From contig CABUWI010000005.1 in assembly GCA_902495245.1 (NCBI GenBank), positions 62,001 to 126,000 of the forward strand: a DNA stretch of 64,000 nucleotides, written 5' to 3'. Below are positions 25,651-34,218 of this stretch, in pieces; the stretch's first letter is position 1; each line of letters begins with the position of its first letter. The stretch is from an uncultured Porphyromonadaceae bacterium (GTDB taxonomy: Bacteria > Bacteroidota > Bacteroidia > Bacteroidales > Muribaculaceae). Position numbers and translations under genes: made by a program. The notes under the pieces were generated by a model. That model ran no database searches. It was given only the letters and a program-made list of their open reading frames with translations, and had not been told where the DNA came from.

Positions 25651-26470
25651 CCAAATCTACGACAAAATGCTTGCGGCCTATGATCTGAGCGACACAACCA
25701 AGCGCCGCAACGCAATCTTTGAGGTTAATCAGCAGATTATTCTCAGCGGGCTCTATAATGGCGGATTTTTCGACAAAGCGGCATTCTACGGTGGCACGTG
25801 CCTTCGCATTTTCCACGGTTTGAAACGTTTCTCGGAAGATTTAGACTTTTCCCTGCTCAGCGCTGACAATGATTTTGACTTTACACGTTATTTCCGGCCA
25901 ATTATTGATGCATTTGCCATAGCGGGACGTAGCGTAGACATAACGAAGAAAGAAAAGAGAGCTTTCGGGCGTGTCGAATCGGCCTTCCTCAAAGACAACA
26001 CCGATGTCTTCGATGTGTCGTTTCAGACCGACAGATCAATCAAGATAAAGATTGAAGTGGACACTCGTCCTCCCATGAAATTCCAAACCGAGCAAAAACT
26101 TTTGCTCATGCCTCAGACGTTCATGACAAGATGTTTCACCCTGCCCGACCTATATGCCGGCAAGATGCACGCCCTTGTCTACCGGGCATGGAAAAATCGT
26201 GTCAAAGGGCGCGACTGGTATGATTTCGTCTGGTATGTCAGCAACAATGTGCCTCTTGATTTTAGTCATCTTGCTGAACGGGTACGCGAGTTCAACGGTG
26301 AGGAAATAGACCGCGAATCATTCATCATAAAGCTCAAAGATCGGCTTGCAACTGCTGATATAAATCAGGTAAAAAACGATGTGCTCCCGTTCATACGCAA
26401 TCCGAAGGAGCTCGACCTATGGTCAAACGATTTCTTTATTCAAGTCGCCGACATGATAAAATTTCTGTAA
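25643..26470 (+). CDS. AbiEii-family nucleotidyltransferase toxin
   Basis: A 275-residue nucleotidyltransferase-fold toxin. Characterised relatives inhibit growth or abort phage infection by modifying tRNA or nucleotides; the exact target here is unknown. Signature motifs are present: YGGTCLRIFHGLKRFSEDLD (GG-T and the paired acidic residues of motif I), the LPDLYAGKMHAL Lys motif and the KGRDWYDFVWYV motif. All parts of the family core are intact, so it should be active. It is expressed behind AbiEi from the palindrome-bearing promoter. Confidence 0.9.
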   Translation: MDNQIYDKMLAAYDLSDTTKRRNAIFEVNQQIILSGLYNGGFFDKAAFYGGTCLRIFHGLKRFSEDLDFSLLSADNDFDFTRYFRPIIDAFAIAGRSVDITKKEKRAFGRVESAFLKDNTDVFDVSFQTDRSIKIKIEVDTRPPMKFQTEQKLLLMPQTFMTRCFTLPDLYAGKMHALVYRAWKNRVKGRDWYDFVWYVSNNVPLDFSHLAERVREFNGEEIDRESFIIKLKDRLATADINQVKNDVLPFIRNPKELDLWSNDFFIQVADMIKFL

Positions 26471-26499
26471 TCGATTATTAAATAAAAAGGTTATTTGCG

Positions 26500-26507
26500 T
26501 ATCTTTG
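26500..26507 (+). promoter_or_regulatory. -7 box of the Crp-family regulator
   Basis: TATCTTTG ends 8 bases before the ATG at 26516, within an A/T-rich gap of 45 bases after the AbiEii gene. Confidence 0.6.
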
Positions 26508-26515
26508 TAGGGCTA

Positions 26516-27094
26516 ATGACTACTCCTATTATTACGGACAGGAAGATGGTGCTGTTGAACGACTTTGAGCGCGCGGTCGATTTTTCGTTCTGGCGCGAAA
26601 TCTGCGAGACGCAGGGCACGTTACGCCGCTACAGGCGCGGAGAATATTTCGTGCGCGAGGGCGACGTGTTGAGATTTTGCGGCTGGATTAAATCGGGCGG
26701 CTTCAAGCACACTCTGATTGACGGCGACGGCAACCGCAAGACCGTCGGATTCGTTTTCGAGAACTCGGTGTTGGCAAACTATGTCAGCGGATTCCTCGGC
26801 CGCCGCATGCCGACCGATATAATCGCGCTCAAAAGTTCTGACGTTTACGTCGTTCCCACTTCCATAATCAAAGAGCGCCTTGAATCGGACCCGAAGCTCA
26901 ATCTCAAACTGGCGCAATCGCTCTTCGAACAGTCCTACCGCACTATGCTCGACAGCTACCGCATTTCGGCCTACGACAGCTACATGAGGTTGATAAGCCG
27001 CTGTCCCCGCATTTTCGAGCTTGTGCCGTTGAACGAAATCGCCTCATATCTGAACATATCGCTGCGCCAGCTCCACCGGTTCAGGAAGTCTTGA
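26516..27094 (+). CDS. Crp/Fnr-family transcriptional regulator
   Basis: A 192-residue regulator. Residues ~20-120 are a cyclic-nucleotide-binding-type beta-roll (RRYRRGEYFVREGDVLRFCG, WIKSGGFKHTLIDGDGNRKT, VGFVFENSVLANY). The C-terminal helix-turn-helix is PLNEIASYLNISLRQLHRFR. The ATG at 26516 is chosen because the upstream in-frame TTG overlaps the -7 box. No Cys cluster for an iron-sulfur centre is seen, and the cAMP-contacting residues are not obviously conserved, so the effector is unknown. It ends 73 bases before the three-gene envelope operon and is a candidate regulator of it. Confidence 0.85.
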   Translation: MTTPIITDRKMVLLNDFERAVDFSFWREICETQGTLRRYRRGEYFVREGDVLRFCGWIKSGGFKHTLIDGDGNRKTVGFVFENSVLANYVSGFLGRRMPTDIIALKSSDVYVVPTSIIKERLESDPKLNLKLAQSLFEQSYRTMLDSYRISAYDSYMRLISRCPRIFELVPLNEIASYLNISLRQLHRFRKS

Positions 27095-27167
27095 AGAAAC
27101 AATGCCAGATGGCACGGTTTTCGTCCGGCCGATTGTTTAACTTTGCGGGCAAACATATAAATCAATA

Positions 27168-27887
27168 ATGCCAATGATTATCAGACGACTTTTCATGTGT
27201 GGCGCCTTGATGTGCATCTGGGGTCTATGCCTTGATGCCGGCGCAAAAGCTCCCAAAATGACCAAGGAGGAGGAGAAAGCCTTTGACGACGTTGTCGTTA
27301 CCTTGAAGAACGGCAGCACCGAAACGGGCAAAATCACTTCATATTGGAACAAAAACGTCGGAAAAAACATCAACGAGGAGTTCAAGATGAAGACCGACGA
27401 CGGACGGGAATTGAAACTTACCCGCGAGGATATCGACTCGTTGAACTTCCCCGGACGCATTAAAGGTTACCTCAGAGTCTGGCGCGTCTATGATGTGGCA
27501 AATCCCCGGCTCGGCAAGAAAGACGCCGTGGCCACGTGGATTTCAGGCGAAGGAGAACGTTCGGCCCACGCTCGGATAATTGCACCGTCAATGAGGGTAT
27601 ATGTAACCCGCGGTACCCGCCAGCAGTGGGTGGCATATCCGCTGCCGTGCCTGAAACTTGACAACGACAGCATTGCCTATCCGTTTTATTACGAAGAAAA
27701 CGGCGGTTTTAACCTCCGCGTCATGAAATATTGGATGAGCAAGAGTAACCCCGAACTTTTCAACCATATCGAGCAATGGTTCAAGGCAGACAAAAAACGC
27801 AAAAAGGAGGTGCCTGACCGCTGGGCCGTCATGCTCGATGCCGTGGAAGATTTCTATAACACCAAAACGCAATCTGAAGAACAATGA
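27168..27887 (+). CDS. Exported protein of unknown function, paralogue of the next gene
   Basis: A 239-residue protein with an N-terminal signal peptide (RRLFMCGALMCIWGLCLDAG). The mature part begins with VVVTLKNGSTETGKITSYW and continues to REDIDSLNFPGRIKGYLRVW, then a beta-rich middle and a helical C-terminus (WFKADKKRKKEVPDRWAVML). The same order of features occurs in the next protein (KVWFKDGRVYEGELPKHW, then ADVDSLLI), so the two look like tandem duplicates. A -7 box TAACTTTG (27138-27145) lies upstream. The stop overlaps the next start (ATGA), indicating coupling. No known family recognised. Confidence 0.65.
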   Translation: MPMIIRRLFMCGALMCIWGLCLDAGAKAPKMTKEEEKAFDDVVVTLKNGSTETGKITSYWNKNVGKNINEEFKMKTDDGRELKLTREDIDSLNFPGRIKGYLRVWRVYDVANPRLGKKDAVATWISGEGERSAHARIIAPSMRVYVTRGTRQQWVAYPLPCLKLDNDSIAYPFYYEENGGFNLRVMKYWMSKSNPELFNHIEQWFKADKKRKKEVPDRWAVMLDAVEDFYNTKTQSEEQ

Positions 27888-28612
27888 AAACCCGGTTTGT
27901 CAAACTGTCGGTCTTTATGGCCATGGCGCTACTGAGCGCCGCGCCCCTCTCGGCCAAGAAACACCAGGACGAAGGGCGCATAGAAGCCAAAGTGTGGTTC
28001 AAGGACGGCCGCGTCTACGAAGGCGAACTGCCCAAACATTGGCTCACCTACCGACAGACCTTCATAAATCCGGGCCATAACTTTCACATCGTTTCACCCG
28101 ACAAACCTGACAAAACTCTGAAGTGTGAGGCCGCCGACGTCGACTCGCTTCTGATTACGGCCAGCACGCACGGGCAGTTCAAGGCCGGCGATTTCTACCT
28201 GCCCGCTGCGGGAATCTCGTTCAAGAAAGGCAAGTACAAACTGATTCGCCGCATCTCGTCGGGCCGCAATGTCGACTTCTGCAAGATGCCCTATATCGGC
28301 AATTGCGTTGTGGCCGGAATGAATATTGATCAGCGCATCGAGGTGTGGTACATAAGATTCAAAGACAGCGGAAAGCTCACGTCATTTTTCTTCTACCCTC
28401 TGCAGGACGGCTGTAAAAAAGCCGAATTTGCTCCTGACAATCTTGCCTCTGCCGTCAAAGATGCGAATCCCGGACTCGCGGAAGCCGTCTTGCAGCGCTT
28501 CTCGTCAAAAGACAAGCAGACCCGCAAAGACTATGCCGCGCAGGTAATGGAGAATCCGCAGCTGTTTGTCGATTTTGTCGACGACTACATTAACGGTCAT
28601 GAGCCGAAATGA
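27884..28612 (+). CDS. Exported protein of unknown function, paralogue of the previous gene
   Basis: A 242-residue protein with signal peptide (KLSVFMAMALLSAAPLSAKK). The mature region has KVWFKDGRVYEGELPKHWLT, then KTLKCEAADVDSLLI and FKKGKYKLIRRIS, and a helical C-terminus rich in charged residues (RFSSKDKQTRKDYAAQVMEN). It resembles its upstream neighbour in length, signal peptide and the K-G...G...W / D-x-DSL pattern. It overlaps both neighbours by ATGA, so three envelope proteins are made from one message. Function unknown; no catalytic motif is evident. Confidence 0.65.
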   Translation: MKTRFVKLSVFMAMALLSAAPLSAKKHQDEGRIEAKVWFKDGRVYEGELPKHWLTYRQTFINPGHNFHIVSPDKPDKTLKCEAADVDSLLITASTHGQFKAGDFYLPAAGISFKKGKYKLIRRISSGRNVDFCKMPYIGNCVVAGMNIDQRIEVWYIRFKDSGKLTSFFFYPLQDGCKKAEFAPDNLASAVKDANPGLAEAVLQRFSSKDKQTRKDYAAQVMENPQLFVDFVDDYINGHEPK

Positions 28613-29820
28613 AGTCTCTGTGGCGACACTTTCTTCCCCTTTTTCCGTTGCTTGCGGCGTCATGTTCGCCGCAGGCCGAAGAGCCTCTGCCGCCCGCCGA
28701 ACCTGACACGGTTACGCTCCAGGCCGAAACGTTGACGGTAGATGCCGACGGTGGCGATGCCGAAATTCGCTTCCGGGCCAATCGCGACTGGACGATAAGC
28801 TATGCCGACGACCGCGATGCCCTGTTCGGAACTTTGCATGCCGAACGTGGCAGCGCGGCCGATGACTGCCGCGTAACCTACACCATGCACGCCAACACAT
28901 CGGCCGACAGCCGCGACGTAACATTTGTCATCACTGCCGGACGCGCCTCGGCTCGCGTAACCGTCAGCCAGCCAGGCCTCGCCGTCGACTTGCCGACCGA
29001 AGAGGAGGTGCGGGCCTATCTTGTGCGTCTTTTCAACGATACCGACGGCCCGAACTGGCGGTTCAGAGGCAAATGGTGTTCCGACCTGCCCATCGACCAA
29101 TGGGGCAGCGAGGTGAAATATAAAGACGGGCGTCTCGAACTGATTCTCGGCGAACATTACCTCAAAGGCAAACTCGACCTTTCGGGCTGCAAGGCCCTTG
29201 TCAGCATTCGCGCCTCCAAAAACGAACTGACAGAGGTGGACCTCAGCAACTGTCCGCTGCTTCGCGAGGCATACTTCGTCAGCAATTCGCTGACGAAGAT
29301 CAATGTCGACGGCTGTTTGTCGCTCAACTCACTTTTTGTGGGCTATAACCGTCTGACCGACCTCTCGGTCGGGTGGTGTACGACGCTTGCCGAGCTTTAC
29401 TGCGAATACAATAGTCTGAGCTCTCTCGACCTGAGCCGTTGCGTCGAGTTGCAGAGGCTTCACTGTGCGGTCAACAATCTCAGCGCCCTCACCATACCCC
29501 ATCGGCGCAAACTGCGCTCGGTGTGGTGCTACGAGAACCGAATCAAAACCCTCGACCTCACCGGCGCTCCTTTCCTTGGCCTGATAAGCTGTTTCAACAA
29601 CGGGCTCGAACGTCTCGACATCGAAGAAAATCCGCGTCTGGGTATCTTCTGGTGTTTCGGCAACCGCATCGGCGGCGAGATACCGCCATGGCTCGACAAG
29701 GTCGCGCAATTCGAGCACGATGCGCGCTATGAATACCCCTCCGACGGTTCTGCCGCGATTGACCGCGGTTATGGCTGGTGGTATCCCGGCGAACCTGCTT
29801 CCGGTCGCCACGCCCGATAA
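28609..29820 (+). CDS. BACON and leucine-rich-repeat lipoprotein
   Basis: A 403-residue surface lipoprotein. The signal ends in the lipobox LAASC (Cys19). Residues ~35-125 are a BACON-type beta-sandwich (TLTVDADGGDAEIRFRANRD, WTISYADD, VTFVITAGRASARVTVSQPG). Residues ~185-365 contain about eight leucine-rich repeats of ~21 residues with the Cys variant LxxLxCxxNxLxxLDLSxC (for example LAELYCEYNSLSSLDLSRC). BACON domains often bind mucin or carbohydrate and LRRs mediate protein contacts, so binding is the likely role. It is the third gene of the ATGA-coupled operon; the two preceding secreted paralogues may be partners. Confidence 0.8.
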   Translation: MKSLWRHFLPLFPLLAASCSPQAEEPLPPAEPDTVTLQAETLTVDADGGDAEIRFRANRDWTISYADDRDALFGTLHAERGSAADDCRVTYTMHANTSADSRDVTFVITAGRASARVTVSQPGLAVDLPTEEEVRAYLVRLFNDTDGPNWRFRGKWCSDLPIDQWGSEVKYKDGRLELILGEHYLKGKLDLSGCKALVSIRASKNELTEVDLSNCPLLREAYFVSNSLTKINVDGCLSLNSLFVGYNRLTDLSVGWCTTLAELYCEYNSLSSLDLSRCVELQRLHCAVNNLSALTIPHRRKLRSVWCYENRIKTLDLTGAPFLGLISCFNNGLERLDIEENPRLGIFWCFGNRIGGEIPPWLDKVAQFEHDARYEYPSDGSAAIDRGYGWWYPGEPASGRHAR

Positions 29821-29870
29821 TTCTCCGGTGATTCGCGACGGGCGCGGTCGGTTTTTCCGAAAATTTTGCG

Positions 29871-29878
29871 TAAATTTG
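29871..29878 (+). promoter_or_regulatory. -7 box of the nudix-mutL operon
   Basis: TAAATTTG ends 8 bases before the ATG at 29887, another nearly leaderless arrangement. Confidence 0.6.
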
Positions 29879-29886
29879 CGGATAGT

Positions 29887-30456
29887 ATGAAAGAGATAGA
29901 GAAATGGACTACGCTCGGCAGCGAGTATCTGATTCGCCGCCCGTGGCTGACGGCGCGGCGCGACCGCGTCAGGCTTCCCGACGGCCGGGAGATGGACGAG
30001 TATTATGTGCTTGAATATCCGACGTGGATCAACGTCATCGCCATTACGCCCGAGGGCCGTTACGTCATGGTGCGCCAGTATCGCCACGGCCTGGGCGACG
30101 TGTTTACCGAGCTGTGTGCCGGCGTGGCCGAGGCTGGCGAGGAGCCGATTGAGGCCGCCAGGCGCGAACTGCTCGAGGAGACCGGCTTCGGCGGCGGCCG
30201 CTGGTCGTTGCTGAACGTAATCAGCGCCAATCCGGGCTCGAACAGCAACCTCACCTACTGCTTCCTGGCCGAGGGCGTTACGCCGCAGGGCCAACAGCAT
30301 CTCGACGCCACCGAAGACCTGGCCGTGGAGTTGCTGACGCGCGACGAGGTGTTAGGCATGCTCGAGCGCGACGAAGTGAAGCAGTCGCTGATGGCCACTC
30401 CGCTGTGGCATCATTTCTGGGCCCTTCGGCGCGCCGGGGAGGACGCCCCCCGATGA
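29887..30456 (+). CDS. Nudix hydrolase (ADP-sugar pyrophosphatase-like)
   Basis: A 189-residue enzyme that cleaves nucleoside diphosphates linked to another group. The Nudix box is complete: GVAEAGEEPIEAARRELLEE followed by TG, where the RELLEETG core binds divalent metal. The preceding GRYVMVRQYRHGLGDVFTEL resembles ADP-ribose/ADP-sugar pyrophosphatases rather than MutT. The start at 29887 is preferred because it follows the -7 box and gives the usual N-terminus. Its stop overlaps the mutL start (ATGA at 30453), so it leads a nudix-mutL-lipid kinase operon. Sanitising oxidised nucleotides is possible but unproven. Confidence 0.88.
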   Translation: MKEIEKWTTLGSEYLIRRPWLTARRDRVRLPDGREMDEYYVLEYPTWINVIAITPEGRYVMVRQYRHGLGDVFTELCAGVAEAGEEPIEAARRELLEETGFGGGRWSLLNVISANPGSNSNLTYCFLAEGVTPQGQQHLDATEDLAVELLTRDEVLGMLERDEVKQSLMATPLWHHFWALRRAGEDAPR

Positions 30457-32288
30457 ACGACGTAATCAGGCTGCTGCCCGACAGCGTGGCCAATCAGATT
30501 GCCGCCGGCGAGGTTATCCAGCGCCCGGCGTCGGTGGTCAAGGAGCTGGTGGAAAACGCGGTCGACGCCGGCGCCACCGAAATCAGCGTCATAATCAAAG
30601 ACGCCGGCCGCACGCTGATTCAGGTGGTCGACAACGGCTGCGGCATGAGCCCCACCGACGCCCGCCTGGCCTTCGAGCGACATTCGACCTCGAAAATCAG
30701 CCGTGCCGACGACCTTTTCAGCCTCCGCACAATGGGCTTCCGCGGTGAGGCCCTGGCGAGCATCTGCGCCGTGAGCCAGGTCGACCTGCGCACCATGCGC
30801 CGCGGCGACAAGATCGGCACCCGCCTTCTCATCAACGGCTCGCACGTCGAGAGCCAGCAGCCCGAGGCGTGCGTCGAGGGCAGCAACTTGATGGTGCGCA
30901 ACCTGTTCTACAACGTGCCCGCGCGCCGCAAGTTCCTGAAGAAGGACGCCGTCGAGATGAGCAACATAATCCGCGAGTTCGAGCGGCTGGCGCTGGTCAA
31001 CCCCACGGTGGAGCTGACGCTGACCCACAATGACATGACCCTTCACCGTCTGCCCCCTGCCAACCTGCGCCAGCGCATCGTCGACCTCTTCGGCAAGCAG
31101 TTGAACGACAAACTCATACCTGTCGAGACCGACACCGACCTGGTGCGCATCGACGGCTTCATCGTGCGCCCCGAGCACTGCCGCAAGCGCAACGCGCTGC
31201 AATATCTCTTTGTCAACGGCCGCAACATGCGCCACCCCTACTTCCACAAGGCCGTGATGCAATGTTACGAAAATCTGATTCCGGCCGACGAGCAGCCCGT
31301 CTATTTCCTCAACTTCACTGTCGACCCGCAGACCATCGACGTGAACATTCACCCGACCAAAAACGAAATCAAGTTTGAGCAGGAGCAGAGCATACGTCAG
31401 ATTCTCTATGCGGCCGTCAAGGAGACACTCGGCCGCTTCAGCTCGGCGCCTGAAATTGACTTCGCTACTCTGACCGACGATGCCCGTCTCGACATTCCGG
31501 CGCCCGGCACGGGCGGCACCGGTTCGGCGCCCAGACCGTCGGCAATCAATCCCGACAGCGGTTACAATCCGTTCCGACCGTCGTCTACGCGCAACTGGGA
31601 GGAACTCTACAAAGACTTCGCCTCGGCGCGCGCCGAGGCTTTTGCCATGGCCGACGTGCGCGGCGAGCAATCGCTGCTCAACGACCTGCCCGACGAAGAC
31701 CCTGCGGCCGTCGACGCGCCCGCGCCGGCCGAGGCGCCGCTGATTCCCGTCGGTCGCCGCTATGCGGCCATGGCTGACCCGCGCGGCCTGCGCATCATCG
31801 ACCTCCGGCGTGCCCACGAGGCCGTGCTCTTCGAGCGGCTGTCGGCCATTCTGCACTCCGGCAAGGTGAGCTCGCAGCGGCTCATATTCCCCGAGCGCGT
31901 GGCGCTCGGCACGGCTTTCGACCCCATCATGGACGACCTGATGCCTCGCCTGGCCGACATCGGCTTCGACGTGGCGCCCCTGGGCGGCGGCGACTGGAGC
32001 GTCAATGCCGTGCCCGCCATTGTTGACAGCGCCAATCCCGCCGAACTGCTGTCGGCGGTGGCTGCCGATGCCGCCGTCCGCCCTGACGTGAGTCCGGCGC
32101 CGCTGCTCGACCGCATCGCCGCCGGCATGGCGCGTGCGGGCGCTTTCAAGGCCGACCGGCAGATGGCGCCGGCCGAGATGCGCGCCCTTGTCGACAGCCT
32201 CGCCGCCCTGCGCATGCCCGGTTTCACCCCCGGCGGCAATCCGACATTCACCATCATTCCCGAAACTGACATCGAACAACTTCTATGA
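30453..32288 (+). CDS. mutL: DNA mismatch repair protein MutL
   Basis: A 611-residue mismatch-repair ATPase linking MutS to strand incision. The GHKL ATPase motifs are intact: IAAGEVIQRPASVVKELVEN, DNGCGM, and FRGEALASICAVS, and NIHPTKNEIKF ends the N-terminal half. The start is set at 30453 in the ATGA overlap, where the conserved IRLLPDSVANQIAAGEV begins. The C-terminal dimerisation domain is shorter and the endonuclease motifs are not canonical: IDLRRAHEAVLFERL where DQHA(x)2E(x)4E is expected, and FTPGGNPTF where CPHGRP is expected. No mutH is in view. Pro/Ala-rich linker residues lie between the two halves. Confidence 0.93.
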   Translation: MNDVIRLLPDSVANQIAAGEVIQRPASVVKELVENAVDAGATEISVIIKDAGRTLIQVVDNGCGMSPTDARLAFERHSTSKISRADDLFSLRTMGFRGEALASICAVSQVDLRTMRRGDKIGTRLLINGSHVESQQPEACVEGSNLMVRNLFYNVPARRKFLKKDAVEMSNIIREFERLALVNPTVELTLTHNDMTLHRLPPANLRQRIVDLFGKQLNDKLIPVETDTDLVRIDGFIVRPEHCRKRNALQYLFVNGRNMRHPYFHKAVMQCYENLIPADEQPVYFLNFTVDPQTIDVNIHPTKNEIKFEQEQSIRQILYAAVKETLGRFSSAPEIDFATLTDDARLDIPAPGTGGTGSAPRPSAINPDSGYNPFRPSSTRNWEELYKDFASARAEAFAMADVRGEQSLLNDLPDEDPAAVDAPAPAEAPLIPVGRRYAAMADPRGLRIIDLRRAHEAVLFERLSAILHSGKVSSQRLIFPERVALGTAFDPIMDDLMPRLADIGFDVAPLGGGDWSVNAVPAIVDSANPAELLSAVAADAAVRPDVSPAPLLDRIAAGMARAGAFKADRQMAPAEMRALVDSLAALRMPGFTPGGNPTFTIIPETDIEQLL

Positions 32289-33226
32289 CCGACCGTAACC
32301 TGCGCAACTGTCTTCTCGTGGTCAATCCACGCAGCGGCACCTCGGGCAAGGGCCGCATCATCAAGCATGCGATAGAACACATGCTCGCCTCCGGCTGGAA
32401 CGTCGAGGCCGCCTACACCGAACGCCCCGGCCATGCCACCGAGATTGCCGACAACGCCGCGGCCGACGGCCTCGACGCCGTGGTGGCCGTCGGGGGAGAC
32501 GGAACGGTCAACGAGACGGCGCGCGCCCTGTGCAACACGTCGTCGACGCTCGGCATCATTCCCATGGGCTCGGGCAACGGCCTGGCGCGTCATCTCAACA
32601 TACCGATGGACCCCATGAAGGCCATCAGGGTCATCACCGACGGCCATGCGCAGCAGTGCGACTACTGCACGGCCAACAACCGACCGTTTTTCTGCACCTT
32701 CGGCATGGGCTTCGACGCCGCCGTGAGCGATCGTTTCGCCTCGCGGCCCGACCGCCGCGGGTTGGCCAACTATGTGCGCTCGGTCTTTGAAGAGCTGGTC
32801 AGCTTCCGCCCCGACGAGTACACCATTGAATGCGGCGACCGCACGCTCACCGAGCGCGCCTTTCTGATTGCCTGCTGCAACGCCTCGCAATATGGCAACA
32901 ATGCGTTCATCGCCCCGCAGGCCAGCGTAACCGACGGTCTGATGGACATCACCGTGATGCATTCGGGCAACCTGCTGCAGCAGGCCATCAACGGCATTGA
33001 CGTCATGCTCGGCGCCATTCACGAAGGCGCCCGAGTCCACACCTTCCGCGCCGAGCGCGTTACCATCACGCGCAAAAACGGCGGTCCGGTCCACCTTGAC
33101 GGCGACCCGGCGCAGATGGGGCAGCGCATCGTCGTGCGCTGCCATCGCGGCGCCCTGCGCGTCTTCTCGCCCGGCGAGATGAAAATCACGCCCGTGCTGA
33201 CCCCCCTCGGCCTCAAGACCGACTGA
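32285..33226 (+). CDS. Diacylglycerol/lipid kinase (YegS/BmrU family)
   Basis: A 313-residue cytosolic lipid kinase. The nucleotide-binding signature AVGGDGTVNETARAL and the upstream LLVVNPRSGTSGKGRIIKHA are diagnostic of the diacylglycerol-kinase catalytic fold. GSGNGLARHLNIPMDPMKAI follows, and the beta-sandwich C-terminal half ends with HLDGDPAQMGQRIVVRC. The natural lipid substrate (diacylglycerol, sphingoid base or phosphatidylglycerol) cannot be told; Bacteroidales make sphingolipids, so a sphingosine-type substrate is possible. It overlaps mutL by ATGA. Confidence 0.88.
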   Translation: MTDRNLRNCLLVVNPRSGTSGKGRIIKHAIEHMLASGWNVEAAYTERPGHATEIADNAAADGLDAVVAVGGDGTVNETARALCNTSSTLGIIPMGSGNGLARHLNIPMDPMKAIRVITDGHAQQCDYCTANNRPFFCTFGMGFDAAVSDRFASRPDRRGLANYVRSVFEELVSFRPDEYTIECGDRTLTERAFLIACCNASQYGNNAFIAPQASVTDGLMDITVMHSGNLLQQAINGIDVMLGAIHEGARVHTFRAERVTITRKNGGPVHLDGDPAQMGQRIVVRCHRGALRVFSPGEMKITPVLTPLGLKTD

Positions 33227-33235
33227 CCGACTGTT

Positions 33236-33258
33236 AATTCGCGCTTCCGCGCTCACAC
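33236..33258 (+). repeat. Left 23-bp REP-like inverted repeat
   Basis: AATTCGCGCTTCCGCGC followed by TCACAC at 33236-33258 is the exact reverse complement of 34196-34218. Its core GCGC-TTC-CGCGC can fold into a small hairpin, as REP sequences do. It ends 8 bases before the transposase start. Confidence 0.8.
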
Positions 33259-33266
33259 AGTACCAA

Positions 33267-34201
33267 ATGTACAAGAACGACTTTGTGCACCACCAGAAGC
33301 GGCGCGCCCGGTTTCATGACTACCGCGCGCCGGGATTCTATCACATTACGATTTCAAAGAATCCGCAAGTGCCGGACTTCGGGCGCATTGATGGCGACTG
33401 CAGGGTGGCTGTCGGTGCTCCGGGGTGTGCCGCCGTAAAGCTCAGTCCGCTCGGTGAGATGGTCCGGTAATCCATTCTCAGCCTTTCCAGGTTTCACCCC
33501 GAGGTCGAGACAGTCAGCTTTGTCGTCATGCCGGACCATGTGCATATTCTGCTGCATGTAATGCGGCGCACTGCGAAGGCGCTCGGCTATTTCATCTCAA
33601 ACATTACGGGCGCGGCAACCCGCGCGTGGCGCGCAATTTCACCTTGCAAAGAGAGTGTGTTCGAGTGCGGCTATAACGACCGCATAATCGGTCCTTGGCG
33701 TTCGCTCGACGTCGTGAGCCGTTATATACTCGAAAACCCACATCGTCTGGCGGTCAGACATCAGTTTCCCGAATATTTCAGCAGGGTGAACAGACTTGAC
33801 GCCGGCGGCAGGTCATGCCGCGGTTACGGCAATCTGTTGCTGTTGCGAAATCCGTTCAAAGAGCAAACAAATAGTGATTCATCGCGCCGACACCCGAGAA
33901 CAGCGCGAGCAGAAGCGTCAACAGTGGCTACACACCGCCGCTAACGGCGGCGTGCTTGTCTCGCCCTTCATCTCTCCTGCCGAGAAAGCATTGCGCGCCG
34001 AGGCCGAATTCGAGGGGTGCGAAAATCATTTTGTTGACAAACGATGCGATGGACGAGCGTTATAAACCTTCGGGCCACGACTTTGCGCTCTGCGAAGAGG
34101 GTCGGCTGTTTATTATCGCTCCCGACGGTCTCGGGCCGAAACTGAGCCGTGCCGATTGTCTTGCACTCAACTCTCTGGCGGCGGCAATCGCAACCGTGTG
34201 A
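33267..34201 (+). pseudogene. Decayed REP-associated tyrosine transposase (RAYT) gene
   Basis: A Y1-type transposase homologue of the IS200/IS605 relatives. The start encodes YKNDFVHHQKRRARFHDYRA and PGFYHITIS; the catalytic HUH-type motif is in FVVMPDHVHILLHV. Three lesions break it. An in-frame TAA lies at 33468-33470, and reading resumes in the same frame. A +1 insertion near 33870 sits where FKEQT should pass to IVIHRADTREQ. A second +1 insertion falls in the GGGG run near 34015, before the AKIILLTNDAMDERYKPSGH tail. Joined across these, the product would be ~310 residues, with a C-terminal extension (NGGVLVSPFISPAEKALRAE) seen in Bacteroidales RAYTs. The final TGA (34199-34201) lies inside the right repeat. 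Confidence 0.85.
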
Positions 34202-34218
34202 GCGCGGAAGCGCGAATT
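34196..34218 (+). repeat. Right 23-bp REP-like inverted repeat
   Basis: A perfect reverse complement of 33236-33258. It contains the stop codon of the transposase frame, and its last base (34218) is also the last base of the MATE gene's stop codon, so the element abuts the convergent neighbour exactly. Confidence 0.8.

Noticed and set aside
30411..32279. 622-codon minus-strand frame opposite mutL
   Set aside because: A GC-rich antisense shadow. The plus-strand frame encodes complete MutL ATPase motifs.
33796..34065. Separate small gene downstream of the transposase start
   Set aside because: Its translation is the continuation of the RAYT protein in another frame, so it is part of the frameshifted pseudogene.
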